Origin: Microbacteriaceae bacterium | GTDB lineage: Bacteria > Actinomycetota > Actinomycetes > Actinomycetales > Microbacteriaceae | DNA length: 64,000 bases | Direction: 5' to 3' | Assembly (NCBI GenBank): GCA_027487865.1 | Contig: JAIYCT010000003.1 | Coordinates: forward strand, 62,001-126,000 | Shown here: one piece after another, positions 56,302 through 64,000 of the stretch | How the letters are laid out: every line of letters begins with the position of its first letter | Numbering within the stretch: position 1 is the stretch's first letter | Translations under genes and position numbers: made by a program | The notes under the pieces: generated by a model | What the model was told of the DNA's origin: nothing | What the model saw: only the letters and a program-made list of their open reading frames with translations | Database searches by the model: none

Positions 56302-57194
56302 TAGTACTTGGTCACCTTCCCGACACCGTCTAGCGAGTAGGCACGAATGTAATCAATAGTCATGGCTCCGCTTTTTAGGTCAGGGTCGATCTCTCCGGTG
56401 AAGATGCCTCCAACGGCAACGTTCAGGACCAGGTAGTACTCCTTGTTGAAGACCCACTCTTTAGCTCCGACATCCGCCTTGTTCAGGGTGAAGAAAACCT
56501 TGTCATTGACCAGCCACTTGATCTGGTCCGGCTTCCACTCAATCGCATAGACGTGGTAGGTGGAGTGGTTCAAACTCTTGAGCGTCGTTAGCTCACCAAT
56601 GCCGTCGCCACCTGAGTAACCAGGTCCGTGCACAGTGCCAAAAGACAACTTTGGAGAGACGCCTTTGGCCTCAACAATGTCAATTTCACCGCAGGCTGGC
56701 CAAGGGTTTGACTTGATATCGGTGCCGAGCATCCAGAATGCTGGCCACATTCCAACACCCTTTGGCATCTTGATTCTGGCCTCAATGCGGCCATACATAA
56801 AGCTCACCTTGTCCAAGGTGTGGATCTTGCCGCTGGTCCACTCGCAGGCGGTGCCGTAGTAGCAAAGGTAAGGGTTGGTCGAAGAGGTTTTGCCATTCGC
56901 AGGCACCGACATCTTCTTGGCATTTACCACCAGCGCGCCTTTGCCGTCGTGCTTTATAGCATCCTGGATGTAATACTCGCGCTCGCCATTTCCCCAACCT
57001 GGGATACCAGCCTCGGTGCCATCACCGATGTCGTGAGTCCAAAAAGTTTTTGATACTGGCGTGCCGGCCTTGGAGTTGAACTCTTGAGACCAGAGCAACT
57101 TCTTGGTCTGGGCAGGGGCTGCGGGCATTTGCACTCCTAGGGTCAGAACTAGCGAGAAAGCCAAACTGAGCGGAATAGCTTTACCAAACTTCAT
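56301..57194 (-). CDS. Secreted GH16 glycoside hydrolase (single domain), first in operon
   Basis: It is 297 residues from the ATG at 57194, with AAAGGA eight bases before it; the frame extends to 57215, but that start has no site. Signal peptide 1-29, then one GH16 domain with Glu170, Asp172 and Glu175 in CGEIDIVEAKG. About half of the residues look alike to the next GH16, suggesting a duplication. LacI-type operators lie upstream, at 57243 and beyond. Confidence 0.95.
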   Translation of the reverse strand: MKFGKAIPLSLAFSLVLTLGVQMPAAPAQTKKLLWSQEFNSKAGTPVSKTFWTHDIGDGTEAGIPGWGNGEREYYIQDAIKHDGKGALVVNAKKMSVPANGKTSSTNPYLCYYGTACEWTSGKIHTLDKVSFMYGRIEARIKMPKGVGMWPAFWMLGTDIKSNPWPACGEIDIVEAKGVSPKLSFGTVHGPGYSGGDGIGELTTLKSLNHSTYHVYAIEWKPDQIKWLVNDKVFFTLNKADVGAKEWVFNKEYYLVLNVAVGGIFTGEIDPDLKSGAMTIDYIRAYSLDGVGKVTKY

Positions 57195-57242
57195 GCGCCA
57201 AATCCTTTGAATCACGCGGTCAACGGGCGGTCAGCGCACACT

Positions 57243-57254
57243 GAAACCGATTTG
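57243..57254. promoter_or_regulatory. LacI-type operator 1
   Basis: GAAACCGATTTG keeps 11 of 12 bases of GAAACCGATTTC, the reverse complement of the other two sites. It lies 49 bases upstream of the first GH16 start. Confidence 0.7.
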
Positions 57255-57335
57255 TCTGTTCAACCTATCAGCTGGAAATGATGGCCACCAGATGTTTAAA
57301 TATTTATCACCGGTTGCGTATAACGCTTAAATAAC

Positions 57336-57347
57336 GAAATCGGTTTC
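57336..57347. promoter_or_regulatory. LacI-type operator 2
   Basis: GAAATCGGTTTC, a near-palindrome centred on CG as in LacI-family operators, lies mid-way in the divergent spacer. Confidence 0.75.
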
Positions 57348-57402
57348 ACGCCAGCTTAACTTGATAAATAGGCGGTTCTGGTGGTCTAATTTTCCGCATC
57401 GC

Positions 57403-57414
57403 GAAATCGGTTTC
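57403..57414. promoter_or_regulatory. LacI-type operator 3
   Basis: GAAATCGGTTTC, identical to operator 2, lies 67 bases from it (start to start) and 31 bases before the big stem-loop in front of the binding-protein gene. Confidence 0.75.
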
Positions 57415-57436
57415 ATGACTGTTTCTCGATAGCAAA

Positions 57437-57486
57437 GGTATTGACCGCTGCGGTGGTTGCGCACACAACCACCGCAGCGGAATACC
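57437..57486 (+). promoter_or_regulatory. Strong stem-loop in the 5' region of the sugar-binding protein gene
   Basis: A 15-bp perfect stem (57445-57459 with 57466-57480) around the loop CGCACA is extended by a six-pair GGTATT / AATACC stem after a two-base bulge. It ends 14 bases before the AAGGAGA ribosome site. No T-run follows, so it is not a simple terminator; it may stabilise or regulate the mRNA. Confidence 0.85.
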
Positions 57487-57513
57487 AAAACTTTCACTCA
57501 AAGGAGACAGATC

Positions 57514-58770
57514 GTGGCTCGCAATTCCAACTTCGTGAAGGCTGTGACCGTAGTCAGCAGCTTGGCTCTGACCCTGGGGATAGTCTCACCAGTCCAGGCA
57601 GCCGACAAGACCGTCGTCAACATCTGGTCCTTCGGAGACGTTATCCGTCCAGAATTTGCGACCGCCTATGAGAAATTGAACCCAGATATTGACTTGGTGA
57701 TCAAAAAGTCAGACCTTGACCCACACCACAACTCACTAACCACCGCGATGTTGGCGAAGAACACCCCGGACATCGCGGCCATCGAGGTTTCCTACTCCGG
57801 TTACTTCCGCTCCTACCCAAAGTACTTCCTCGACCTAAAGACTGTTGGCGCTTCTGAGATGGAGCCGGACTTCCTGGACTGGCGCTGGGACCAGGGCGTT
57901 GGCGATGACGGTCGAGTGATCGGTATCCCAACCGATGTGGGTGGCGCGGCTATTGCTTACCGCACCGATTTGTTCAAGGCTGCGGGTCTACCAACCGACC
58001 CTGTCAAGGTTTCCGCGCTGTGGCCAACCTGGGACAAGTTCATGGAAACCGGCAAGAACTACAAGGCAAAGACCAAGAAGTCTTTCATCGACTCCTCCGG
58101 AACCATTTACGCAGCGGTTTTGAACCAGGGTCAGGAAAAGTACTACGACCGCACCGGCAAGCTGGTTTACTCCACCAACAGGCAGGTTCGCAATGCTTTC
58201 GATACTTCCGCCAAGGCTCTTGCAGCCGGCATCGGTAGCAACATTTCTCAGTTCACCTCCGACTGGAACACCGGTTTGAACAAGGGCTCCTTCGCAACCG
58301 TTATTGCTCCAGCCTGGATGCTCGCCTACATCAAGAACCTTGCGCCTTCGACCAAGGGCAAGTGGAATGTGGCGGATCTTCCTGGCGGCGGTGGCAACAT
58401 CGGCGGTAGCCAGCTCTCGATCCCAGCTTCGGCAAAGCACCCTAAAGAGGCCATGGCATTTATCAAGTGGTACCTCTCTCCTGAGATGCAGCTAAAGGTC
58501 TTCAAGGACTACGGCCTATTCCCGTCGGCAAAGGTGCTTTACGATGACGCAACCGTCTTGGGATACAAGGACCCGTTCTTCAACAACGCTCCAATTGGCT
58601 CGATTTACGCCAAGGGTGCACTGGCTCTAAAGCCAATCTTCGAAGGCCGCAAGCAGCGTCAGATCGACAACATCTTCGGTCAGGCACTCTCGAGGGTTGC
58701 CCTCAAGAAGCAGACTGCCGCGGCAGCTTGGCAGCAGGCCCTGAACGAGATTAAGAAGACAGTCGGTTAG
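57514..58770 (+). CDS. Sugar ABC transporter substrate-binding protein
   Basis: Captures oligosaccharides outside the cell for import. It is 418 residues from the GTG at 57514, seven bases after AAGGAGA; an upstream frame to 57457 starts inside the stem-loop and is rejected. Signal peptide 1-29 (ending VQAAD), no lipobox Cys, then the type 1 solute-binding fold with aromatic-rich surfaces. Beta-glucan oligosaccharides are the likely ligand from context. It heads an operon with two permeases, GH1 and LacI. Confidence 0.92.
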   Translation: MARNSNFVKAVTVVSSLALTLGIVSPVQAADKTVVNIWSFGDVIRPEFATAYEKLNPDIDLVIKKSDLDPHHNSLTTAMLAKNTPDIAAIEVSYSGYFRSYPKYFLDLKTVGASEMEPDFLDWRWDQGVGDDGRVIGIPTDVGGAAIAYRTDLFKAAGLPTDPVKVSALWPTWDKFMETGKNYKAKTKKSFIDSSGTIYAAVLNQGQEKYYDRTGKLVYSTNRQVRNAFDTSAKALAAGIGSNISQFTSDWNTGLNKGSFATVIAPAWMLAYIKNLAPSTKGKWNVADLPGGGGNIGGSQLSIPASAKHPKEAMAFIKWYLSPEMQLKVFKDYGLFPSAKVLYDDATVLGYKDPFFNNAPIGSIYAKGALALKPIFEGRKQRQIDNIFGQALSRVALKKQTAAAAWQQALNEIKKTVG

Positions 58771-58775
58771 TTCAA

Positions 58776-59732
58776 ATGTCCAATACCCGGAGGTCACCAA
58801 ACCCTTACCGCTCGAAGCCAGTGAATGCTTCGAGGGGTAAGGGCATCAAAAAGCATGAATCAAAGTGGGCGTATCTATTTATTTCGCCTTTCTTTGTGAT
58901 GTTTTTGATCTTCGGTTTGGCACCGGTAATTTTCTCGACCTACATCGCCTTTTTTAACTGGGACCCATTGGGCGATGCCATCTTCATTGGCTTTGACAAC
59001 TTCACCTTCTTGATGACAGATGACAGATTCTGGCTAGCCACCGGTAACACCTTTAGCATTTGGCTGTTCTCGACGATTCCCCAGATGATTCTGGCTATCT
59101 TCCTGGCGAGCATTTTGCGTAATCCGAGGTTGAAAGCCCCTACCTTCTGGCGCACGCTGCTGCTAATTCCAAACATCACCTCGGTGTTGGCAGTAGCAAT
59201 TGTCTTTGGTCAGCTATTTGGCCGCGACTTTGGAATGTTCAACATCATCATCGGTGCCTTTGGTTACCCACACATCGACTTTGTTGCCGAGACCATCCCT
59301 GGCCACATCGCGATTGCGACCATGATCACCTGGCGCTGGGTTGGCTACAACGCACTGATCTTTTTGGCAGCGATGCTCGCCATCCCGAATGAGCTTTATG
59401 AATCCGCAGAGCTTGATGGCGCGACCAAGTGGCAAACCTTCCGCTATGTGACTCTCCCTGGTTTGAGAAACACCATCACCTTCGTGGTTGTGGTTGGAAC
59501 CATCGGTGGTCTGCAGGTATTCGCAGAGCCTTTGACCCTGAGTGGAAACTTCAACGGTGGTGACTCCCGTCAGTTCTCTACCCTGACCCTGTTCTTGTTC
59601 GAGCAGATGTTCCTCGAGCAAAAATACGGTTACGCAGCGGCAGTTGGTATTGCCATCACGGTGATTGTGCTGATCATCTCGCTTATCAACTTCCTGATCA
59701 CTCGCAGGATTGCAAGTGAGGACTCCAAATGA
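58776..59732 (+). CDS. ABC transporter permease, MalF-like
   Basis: Membrane half-channel of the sugar importer. It is 318 residues with a basic N-terminus and six predicted helices. The EAA loop ESAELDGATKWQTFRYVTLPGL, the contact to the ATPase, is at about 210-230. It begins five bases after the binding-protein stop and overlaps the second permease by four bases. No ATPase gene is in the cluster. Confidence 0.93.
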   Translation: MSNTRRSPNPYRSKPVNASRGKGIKKHESKWAYLFISPFFVMFLIFGLAPVIFSTYIAFFNWDPLGDAIFIGFDNFTFLMTDDRFWLATGNTFSIWLFSTIPQMILAIFLASILRNPRLKAPTFWRTLLLIPNITSVLAVAIVFGQLFGRDFGMFNIIIGAFGYPHIDFVAETIPGHIAIATMITWRWVGYNALIFLAAMLAIPNELYESAELDGATKWQTFRYVTLPGLRNTITFVVVVGTIGGLQVFAEPLTLSGNFNGGDSRQFSTLTLFLFEQMFLEQKYGYAAAVGIAITVIVLIISLINFLITRRIASEDSK

Positions 59733-60601
59733 CGACCTTCGCACTTCCAAAGCTTCGACTGACTAAGCAGTCCAAAAACAAGCGCAACAAGCTTTCATGG
59801 TTTAGCTACGGAATGCTCTACTTCATCGGGTTCATCTCGCTGTTCCCGTTCTACTGGATGTTTGTGGTGGCATCGAGCGGCTCCGAAGAGATCGCAAAGA
59901 TTCCACCTTCGCTAGTTCCAGGACCTCGCTTCCTAGAGGTTATGAACGACGTCTACGCAGCCGTGCCTTTCAACCAAGCGCTCTGGAACACCCTGATTGT
60001 TGGAACCGCTGTCGCGGTGGCACAGGTGTTCTTCTCGGCTCTTGCCGGATTCGCTTTCGCGAAACTGAACTTCAAGGGTCGCAAGTCCTTGATTCTGGTA
60101 ATCATCGGCACCATGATGCTGCCGTCTCAGCTCGGCATTATTCCGATGTTCATCCTGATGGGCAACCTCGGCTGGATTGACACTCTCTACGCACTGATCG
60201 TGCCGGCTTTGGTTACCGCCTTTGGCGTGTTCTGGATGCGACAGATTATTGACGCTCAGGTTCCTAATGAGCTACTCGAGGCGGCAAGCCTGGATGGTGC
60301 GGGAGTCATGAAGACCTTCACCACCGTGGTGTTCCCGGTAATCAGACCGAGCGCTTTCGTGCTCGGGCTGTTCTCCTTCTTGGGATCTTGGAACGACTTC
60401 CTTTGGCCGTTATTGGTATTGCAGAGTCCAGAGAATTTCACCGTTCAGGTGGCAATTAACCAGTTGAAGGGCAGTTACGCGCTCGACTACGCGTTGAACA
60501 TGGGTGGTGCCTTTATGGCCACCGCGCCACTGCTATTGCTTTTCATCTTTGTCGGAAAGCGTTTGGTCGGCGGAGTTATGGATGGAGCGGTGAAGGGATG
60601 A
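59729..60601 (+). CDS. ABC transporter permease, MalG-like
   Basis: Second membrane subunit of the sugar importer. It is 290 residues with six helices. The EAA loop is EAASLDGAGVMKTFTTVVFPV at about 182-202. It overlaps its neighbours by four bases on both sides (ATGA), showing tight coupling with the GH1 gene. Confidence 0.93.
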   Translation: MTTFALPKLRLTKQSKNKRNKLSWFSYGMLYFIGFISLFPFYWMFVVASSGSEEIAKIPPSLVPGPRFLEVMNDVYAAVPFNQALWNTLIVGTAVAVAQVFFSALAGFAFAKLNFKGRKSLILVIIGTMMLPSQLGIIPMFILMGNLGWIDTLYALIVPALVTAFGVFWMRQIIDAQVPNELLEAASLDGAGVMKTFTTVVFPVIRPSAFVLGLFSFLGSWNDFLWPLLVLQSPENFTVQVAINQLKGSYALDYALNMGGAFMATAPLLLLFIFVGKRLVGGVMDGAVKG

Positions 60602-61986
60602 GTAAGTTCCCGCAAGATTTCAAGTGGGGGGTTGCAACCTCTAGCTATCAGATTGAGGGCGCGACCAATGTTGATGGCCGCGGCGAGAGCATCTGGGACA
60701 GATTCTGTGCCACCGAAGGCAAAGTTGCCAACGGCGAGAACGGTGACATCGCTTGCGATCACTACAACCTTTTTGCCGAGGATGTTGCCCTTATGAAATC
60801 GTTGGGTGTTAGCACCTACCGCTTCTCACTGGCATGGCCACGCCTGTTTCCAAATGGCGACAAGCAGCGCGAACAGCGCGGTTTTGATTTCTACAACCGC
60901 CTAATCGACGAGCTAATTGCGAACGACATCACTCCGGTAATCACCCTCTACCACTGGGATCTACCGCAGACCCTTGAGGACAAGGGCGGCTGGGCCAATC
61001 GTGAGATCGTTTACGATTTTGCCTTCTACGCCGGCGAAGCGGTGCAGGCATTCTCGGACCGAGTCAAAGAGTGGATCACCATTAACGAACCATGGTGTGT
61101 TTCTTGGCTGGGCTACATGATTGGCGTTCACGCACCAGGGGTAAAGAATCTTGATTCAGCGCTCGCTGCCGCGCACCACACTGCACTGGCTCACGCTGAG
61201 GCGACTCGCGTCATGAAGGCGATTGATCCAACAATCAAAACCGGTATCGCGCTTAATATGACCACCTACCGCATTGAAGATGAGAGTGATCCAGAGCTTG
61301 CTGAGCTAGGCGACCTTATGGACGCTCAACTCAATCGCTGGTGGATTGATGCATTCCTAAACGGCCGCTACCCAAAGAGCATTGCCGAGTTCCACAAAGA
61401 GCGTTTGGCAAAGATTGTGCAACCGGGCGATCTAGAGAAGCTCAAGGTCCAGACCGATTACCTCGCGGTGAACTACTACTCAGACTCCTTCATCGGACTT
61501 CCTCGCGAAAGCGATGGCCCAATGTCTGATGGCGGATTGTTCCCTTTCCCACACCGCAGCAATGGCACTCCTCCAGAGCCATATACCGACATGGGCTGGC
61601 CGATCACTCCGGTCGGGTTGGAAGACTTGCTGGTGAGGATCTCGGAAGATTGGCCGGAGATCGCGGAAATTGTGATTTCCGAAAACGGTGCCGCTTACGA
61701 CGATGAGCCAAATGCAGCGGGCGACGTTGAGGATCACAGAAGAATCGACTACCTCGCTAGTCACATCGATGCGGCGTCCAGGGCAATCGATCGAGGTGCT
61801 CCGCTTACCGGATATTATGCCTGGTCATTAATGGACAATTTTGAATGGGCAGAGGGCTACTCAAAGCGCTTTGGCATCATTCACGTTGATTTCACAACCC
61901 TCAAGCGCACCATCAAAAACAGCGGTAAAACTTATGCGGCTATCATTGCCGCGAACAGGTTAGAAGCGAACTCGGGGGTCAAATAA
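60598..61986 (+). CDS. Beta-glucosidase, glycoside hydrolase family 1
   Basis: Cytoplasmic enzyme that splits glucose from imported beta-oligosaccharides. At 462 residues it is the family length, with no signal peptide. Acid/base Glu164 is in TINEPW, nucleophile Glu362 in ISENGAAYDD; the N-terminal FKWGVATSSYQIEGA is the GH1 signature. It overlaps the second permease by four bases. Confidence 0.97.
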   Translation: MSKFPQDFKWGVATSSYQIEGATNVDGRGESIWDRFCATEGKVANGENGDIACDHYNLFAEDVALMKSLGVSTYRFSLAWPRLFPNGDKQREQRGFDFYNRLIDELIANDITPVITLYHWDLPQTLEDKGGWANREIVYDFAFYAGEAVQAFSDRVKEWITINEPWCVSWLGYMIGVHAPGVKNLDSALAAAHHTALAHAEATRVMKAIDPTIKTGIALNMTTYRIEDESDPELAELGDLMDAQLNRWWIDAFLNGRYPKSIAEFHKERLAKIVQPGDLEKLKVQTDYLAVNYYSDSFIGLPRESDGPMSDGGLFPFPHRSNGTPPEPYTDMGWPITPVGLEDLLVRISEDWPEIAEIVISENGAAYDDEPNAAGDVEDHRRIDYLASHIDAASRAIDRGAPLTGYYAWSLMDNFEWAEGYSKRFGIIHVDFTTLKRTIKNSGKTYAAIIAANRLEANSGVK

Positions 61987-61990
61987 TCTA

Positions 61991-63010
61991 ATGCCGGTCA
62001 CTTCACCAACAACTTTCAGAACCACCTACGCGGAGATCGCGGCAAAGGCTGGAGTCAGCCGCGCCACGGTATCCAGGGTTCTAAATGGTGATGACCGCGT
62101 CCACTCCGATCGAGCTCAGGCTGTAATCGAAGCCGCTAACAAACTTGGCTACCGCACCAATCGTGCTGCCAGGGCACTATCCACCGGTCGCACCGGGCAG
62201 ATTGCAGTGGTAATTGATGATTCCCCAGCTGTTCTCACCGACCCATTCTGGGGAGTGGTTCTTGCCGGTATCTCCAGGGTTTTGATCGTCCATGACATCC
62301 ACTCGGTGTTGATGATTTCCCCGCTGGAGTCGGAAGACAGCCCTATCGCCCACTACCTAGAGGGGGGCGATGTCGATGGCGCAATTTTCCTAACCGTCCA
62401 CCAGGAGCACGTGGTTCAAAGCCTCGTGAAAAAAGGCCTACCGGTGGTCGTTATAGGAACTCCAATAGATCTCAAGTCGGAGATTGTTTATGTCGATACC
62501 GATAACCGCCTGGGTGCAGAACTTGCGACCAAGCACCTGCTCTCAAGCGGTTGCAAGAAGGTCGCAACCATCACCGGTGACATTTCAGCAGTCGCAGGAA
62601 TTGACCGCCTAGAGGGTTACCACGCAGCACACCTCAGCCTAGGCATCGAGGTGAACGAGGATTTGATTGCTCACGGCGACTGGTCCTTCGAAAACGCCAA
62701 GACGCTAACCTTGCGCCTACTTGCCAGAAACCCAGATATCGATGGCATCTTTGCCGCGAATGACACCATGGCTCTTGGAGTTATGGCGGCAATTCACGAG
62801 CGAGGCCGAATGGTTCCCGATCACGTTGCAGTTGTTGGTTTTGACGACAACCTGATGGCTCAAACCCATCGCCCAGGACTCACCACAATCCGTCAGGACA
62901 TCGTGGGCCTAGGGGCCGCAGCTGCGGAATCTATGTTGTCGATACTGCAGGGTGAAACCCCGGCTCCAAAGATTTTGCCGACCGAACTTATTTTGCGAGA
63001 ATCTGCTTAG
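61991..63010 (+). CDS. LacI-family transcriptional regulator
   Basis: It is 339 residues. The N-terminal helix-turn-helix and hinge, TYAEIAAKAGVSRATVSRVL at about 9-28 then RAARALSTGRT, read GAAATCGGTTTC-like operators; the periplasmic-binding-like domain (about 65-335) binds the inducer sugar. It starts four bases after the GH1 stop, so it is part of the operon and probably controls it together with the divergent GH16 genes. Confidence 0.95.
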   Translation: MPVTSPTTFRTTYAEIAAKAGVSRATVSRVLNGDDRVHSDRAQAVIEAANKLGYRTNRAARALSTGRTGQIAVVIDDSPAVLTDPFWGVVLAGISRVLIVHDIHSVLMISPLESEDSPIAHYLEGGDVDGAIFLTVHQEHVVQSLVKKGLPVVVIGTPIDLKSEIVYVDTDNRLGAELATKHLLSSGCKKVATITGDISAVAGIDRLEGYHAAHLSLGIEVNEDLIAHGDWSFENAKTLTLRLLARNPDIDGIFAANDTMALGVMAAIHERGRMVPDHVAVVGFDDNLMAQTHRPGLTTIRQDIVGLGAAAAESMLSILQGETPAPKILPTELILRESA

Positions 63011-63071
63011 TCAAAAAGAATAAAAAGAGTGTGTGCGCACTCGCCAATATGGACAGCGTCGAAAGGTAATT

Positions 63072-64000
63072 ATGCGCACTCAGAATCGTCTCATCGCAGC
63101 TGCCGCCGCGATGGCCATGCTTGTAACTCTGCTTGGACCTGCCGGTCCATCCACTGCAGTCAACTGGGTGACCTCGCTTGCCTGGGGCAACCTTCACGTG
63201 AAGAAGCAGCCCGGGGTCTTTGAACGTTTTACTCGTGAGTTCAACGAAAAGGAGCAGCTACTTGCAGACTCCGAGACCCAGCACAACCAAGCCTGGATTC
63301 GTACCGACCAGACCAGCGTCACTGTGCAGTACGTTGGCACACCAGCTAACGCTGGCCAGCAGGTTAAGTTTGTGGTCGACAGCGACATCGCTTACACAGA
63401 CAACATCCCGGGCGATGAGAATATCGGCACCGTTGATGCAACCGGTATCGCAGAGCTTGTAATCACTCCAACCAAAGCGGCTGTCGAAGATGACTCGATT
63501 CGAGTAGATCTAACCAACGGCACCACAACCGTTGGAACCATGCTTTTGCTTTTCAAGAACCCAGGCTTCTACCCGGTGGTCAAGCTGCTTGGCACCTCAA
63601 CCGGTCCGGAAGCGGCCTGTGACTATAAGTACGACTGTCAGGGATCGGATCTTTGGGAGGCAACCTACGAGTGGAGCGTATTCAAGCGCGGCTGGTTGCC
63701 CGAGTATGCCCAGGTTTACGCAAAGTCTTACCTCTACGGTTCAACCATTGCGCTGAAGTATCGCGTCTTTGATATCTGGGGCACCCCGCAGGCAAAGCGC
63801 GACGTGAACCTGCTGGTCGACACCGCCTGCAGCGTCTGCAAGTGGGCCAAGTTCACCGACAAGAAGGTCACCGACTCCAGGGGTTACGTTTCGTTCTCAA
63901 TCAAGAACCTCAACACCAAGGCTCAGGTTTTGGGCTACAAGTCGGTCAACCCAGACACCAAAGAACCAGGTGCTGGCTTCTTGCCATTCAGCATGCACAC
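63072..64000 (+). CDS. Large secreted protein of unknown function (3' end cut by window edge)
   Basis: The frame is open from ATG at 63072 to the window end (309 residues seen). AAAGG lies five bases before the ATG. A signal peptide covers about 1-29 (AMAMLVTLLGPAGPSTA). The mature part is beta-rich, with Ig-like stretches (SVTVQYVGTPANAGQQVKF, and TVGTMLLLFKNPG) and Cys pairs (CDYKYDC, CSVC). I do not recognise the family. It follows the LacI gene after 61 bases on the same strand and may be part of the polysaccharide locus or a separate surface protein. Confidence 0.85.
   Translation, partial: MRTQNRLIAAAAAMAMLVTLLGPAGPSTAVNWVTSLAWGNLHVKKQPGVFERFTREFNEKEQLLADSETQHNQAWIRTDQTSVTVQYVGTPANAGQQVKFVVDSDIAYTDNIPGDENIGTVDATGIAELVITPTKAAVEDDSIRVDLTNGTTTVGTMLLLFKNPGFYPVVKLLGTSTGPEAACDYKYDCQGSDLWEATYEWSVFKRGWLPEYAQVYAKSYLYGSTIALKYRVFDIWGTPQAKRDVNLLVDTACSVCKWAKFTDKKVTDSRGYVSFSIKNLNTKAQVLGYKSVNPDTKEPGAGFLPFSMH

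Overview
The window is one contig piece from a mid-GC actinobacterium, most likely a small-genome member of Microbacteriaceae (freshwater Luna-type, such as Rhodoluna or Aquiluna). This placement is inferred from gene order and protein character; no marker search was run. The order dnaB-rplI-rpsR-ssb-rpsF, cca-nudix-murJ-trxB-trxA, parB-parA-rsmG-khpB-yidC-yidD-rnpA-rpmH, dnaA-dnaN-recF-DUF721-gyrB-gyrA-DUF3566-tRNA-Ile-tRNA-Ala is the classical actinobacterial origin region. The chromosome origin lies at about 16.3-16.6 kb (dnaA-dnaN spacer).

Layout. 0-3 kb (minus strand): replicative helicase (cut by the left edge), a cluster of five perfect DnaA boxes, and the rpsF-ssb-rpsR-rplI operon with an S6:S18-type leader. 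3-8.5 kb: CCA-adding enzyme, a nudix hydrolase, a short secreted/anchored protein, lipid II flippase and the thioredoxin system. 8.5-14.6 kb: aminotransferase, ParAB, RsmG, KhpB, YidC, YidD, RnpA and L34. Three parS sites lie at 8.1, 11.6 and 12.4 kb. 14.6-24.7 kb: the dnaA-to-gyrA replication block and two tRNA genes. 24.7-48.4 kb: ordinary housekeeping and accessory genes (transporters, dCTP deaminase, the HspR-controlled dnaK operon, a CASTOR-type channel, DNA repair, pyrE, purA, redox enzymes, a secreted HNH nuclease). Many of these begin with a start codon 6-7 bases after a TANNNT -10 hexamer, so they are probably leaderless.

48.5-64 kb is a secretion and polysaccharide region: a 1626-residue secreted subtilase with three ~218-residue repeats, then a convergent operon of three secreted family 16 glycoside hydrolases. 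Divergent from these is a sugar ABC transporter (binding protein plus two permeases, no ATPase), a GH1 beta-glucosidase and a LacI regulator. Three LacI-type operators and a very strong 5' UTR hairpin lie in the divergent spacer. Read together this is a beta-glucan (laminarin-like) utilisation locus: the secreted GH16 enzymes cut polymer, the transporter imports oligosaccharides, GH1 releases glucose, and LacI senses the inducer. A large secreted protein of unknown function runs off the right edge.

No insertion sequence, prophage, CRISPR array or rRNA gene was seen. The most unusual signals are the DnaA-box cluster at dnaB, the small reading frame in front of parA that looks like a split-off ParA N-terminus, the CTG start of rnpA, the parS site on the trxA start codon, the leaderless-promoter pattern, and the regulatory spacer of the beta-glucan locus.
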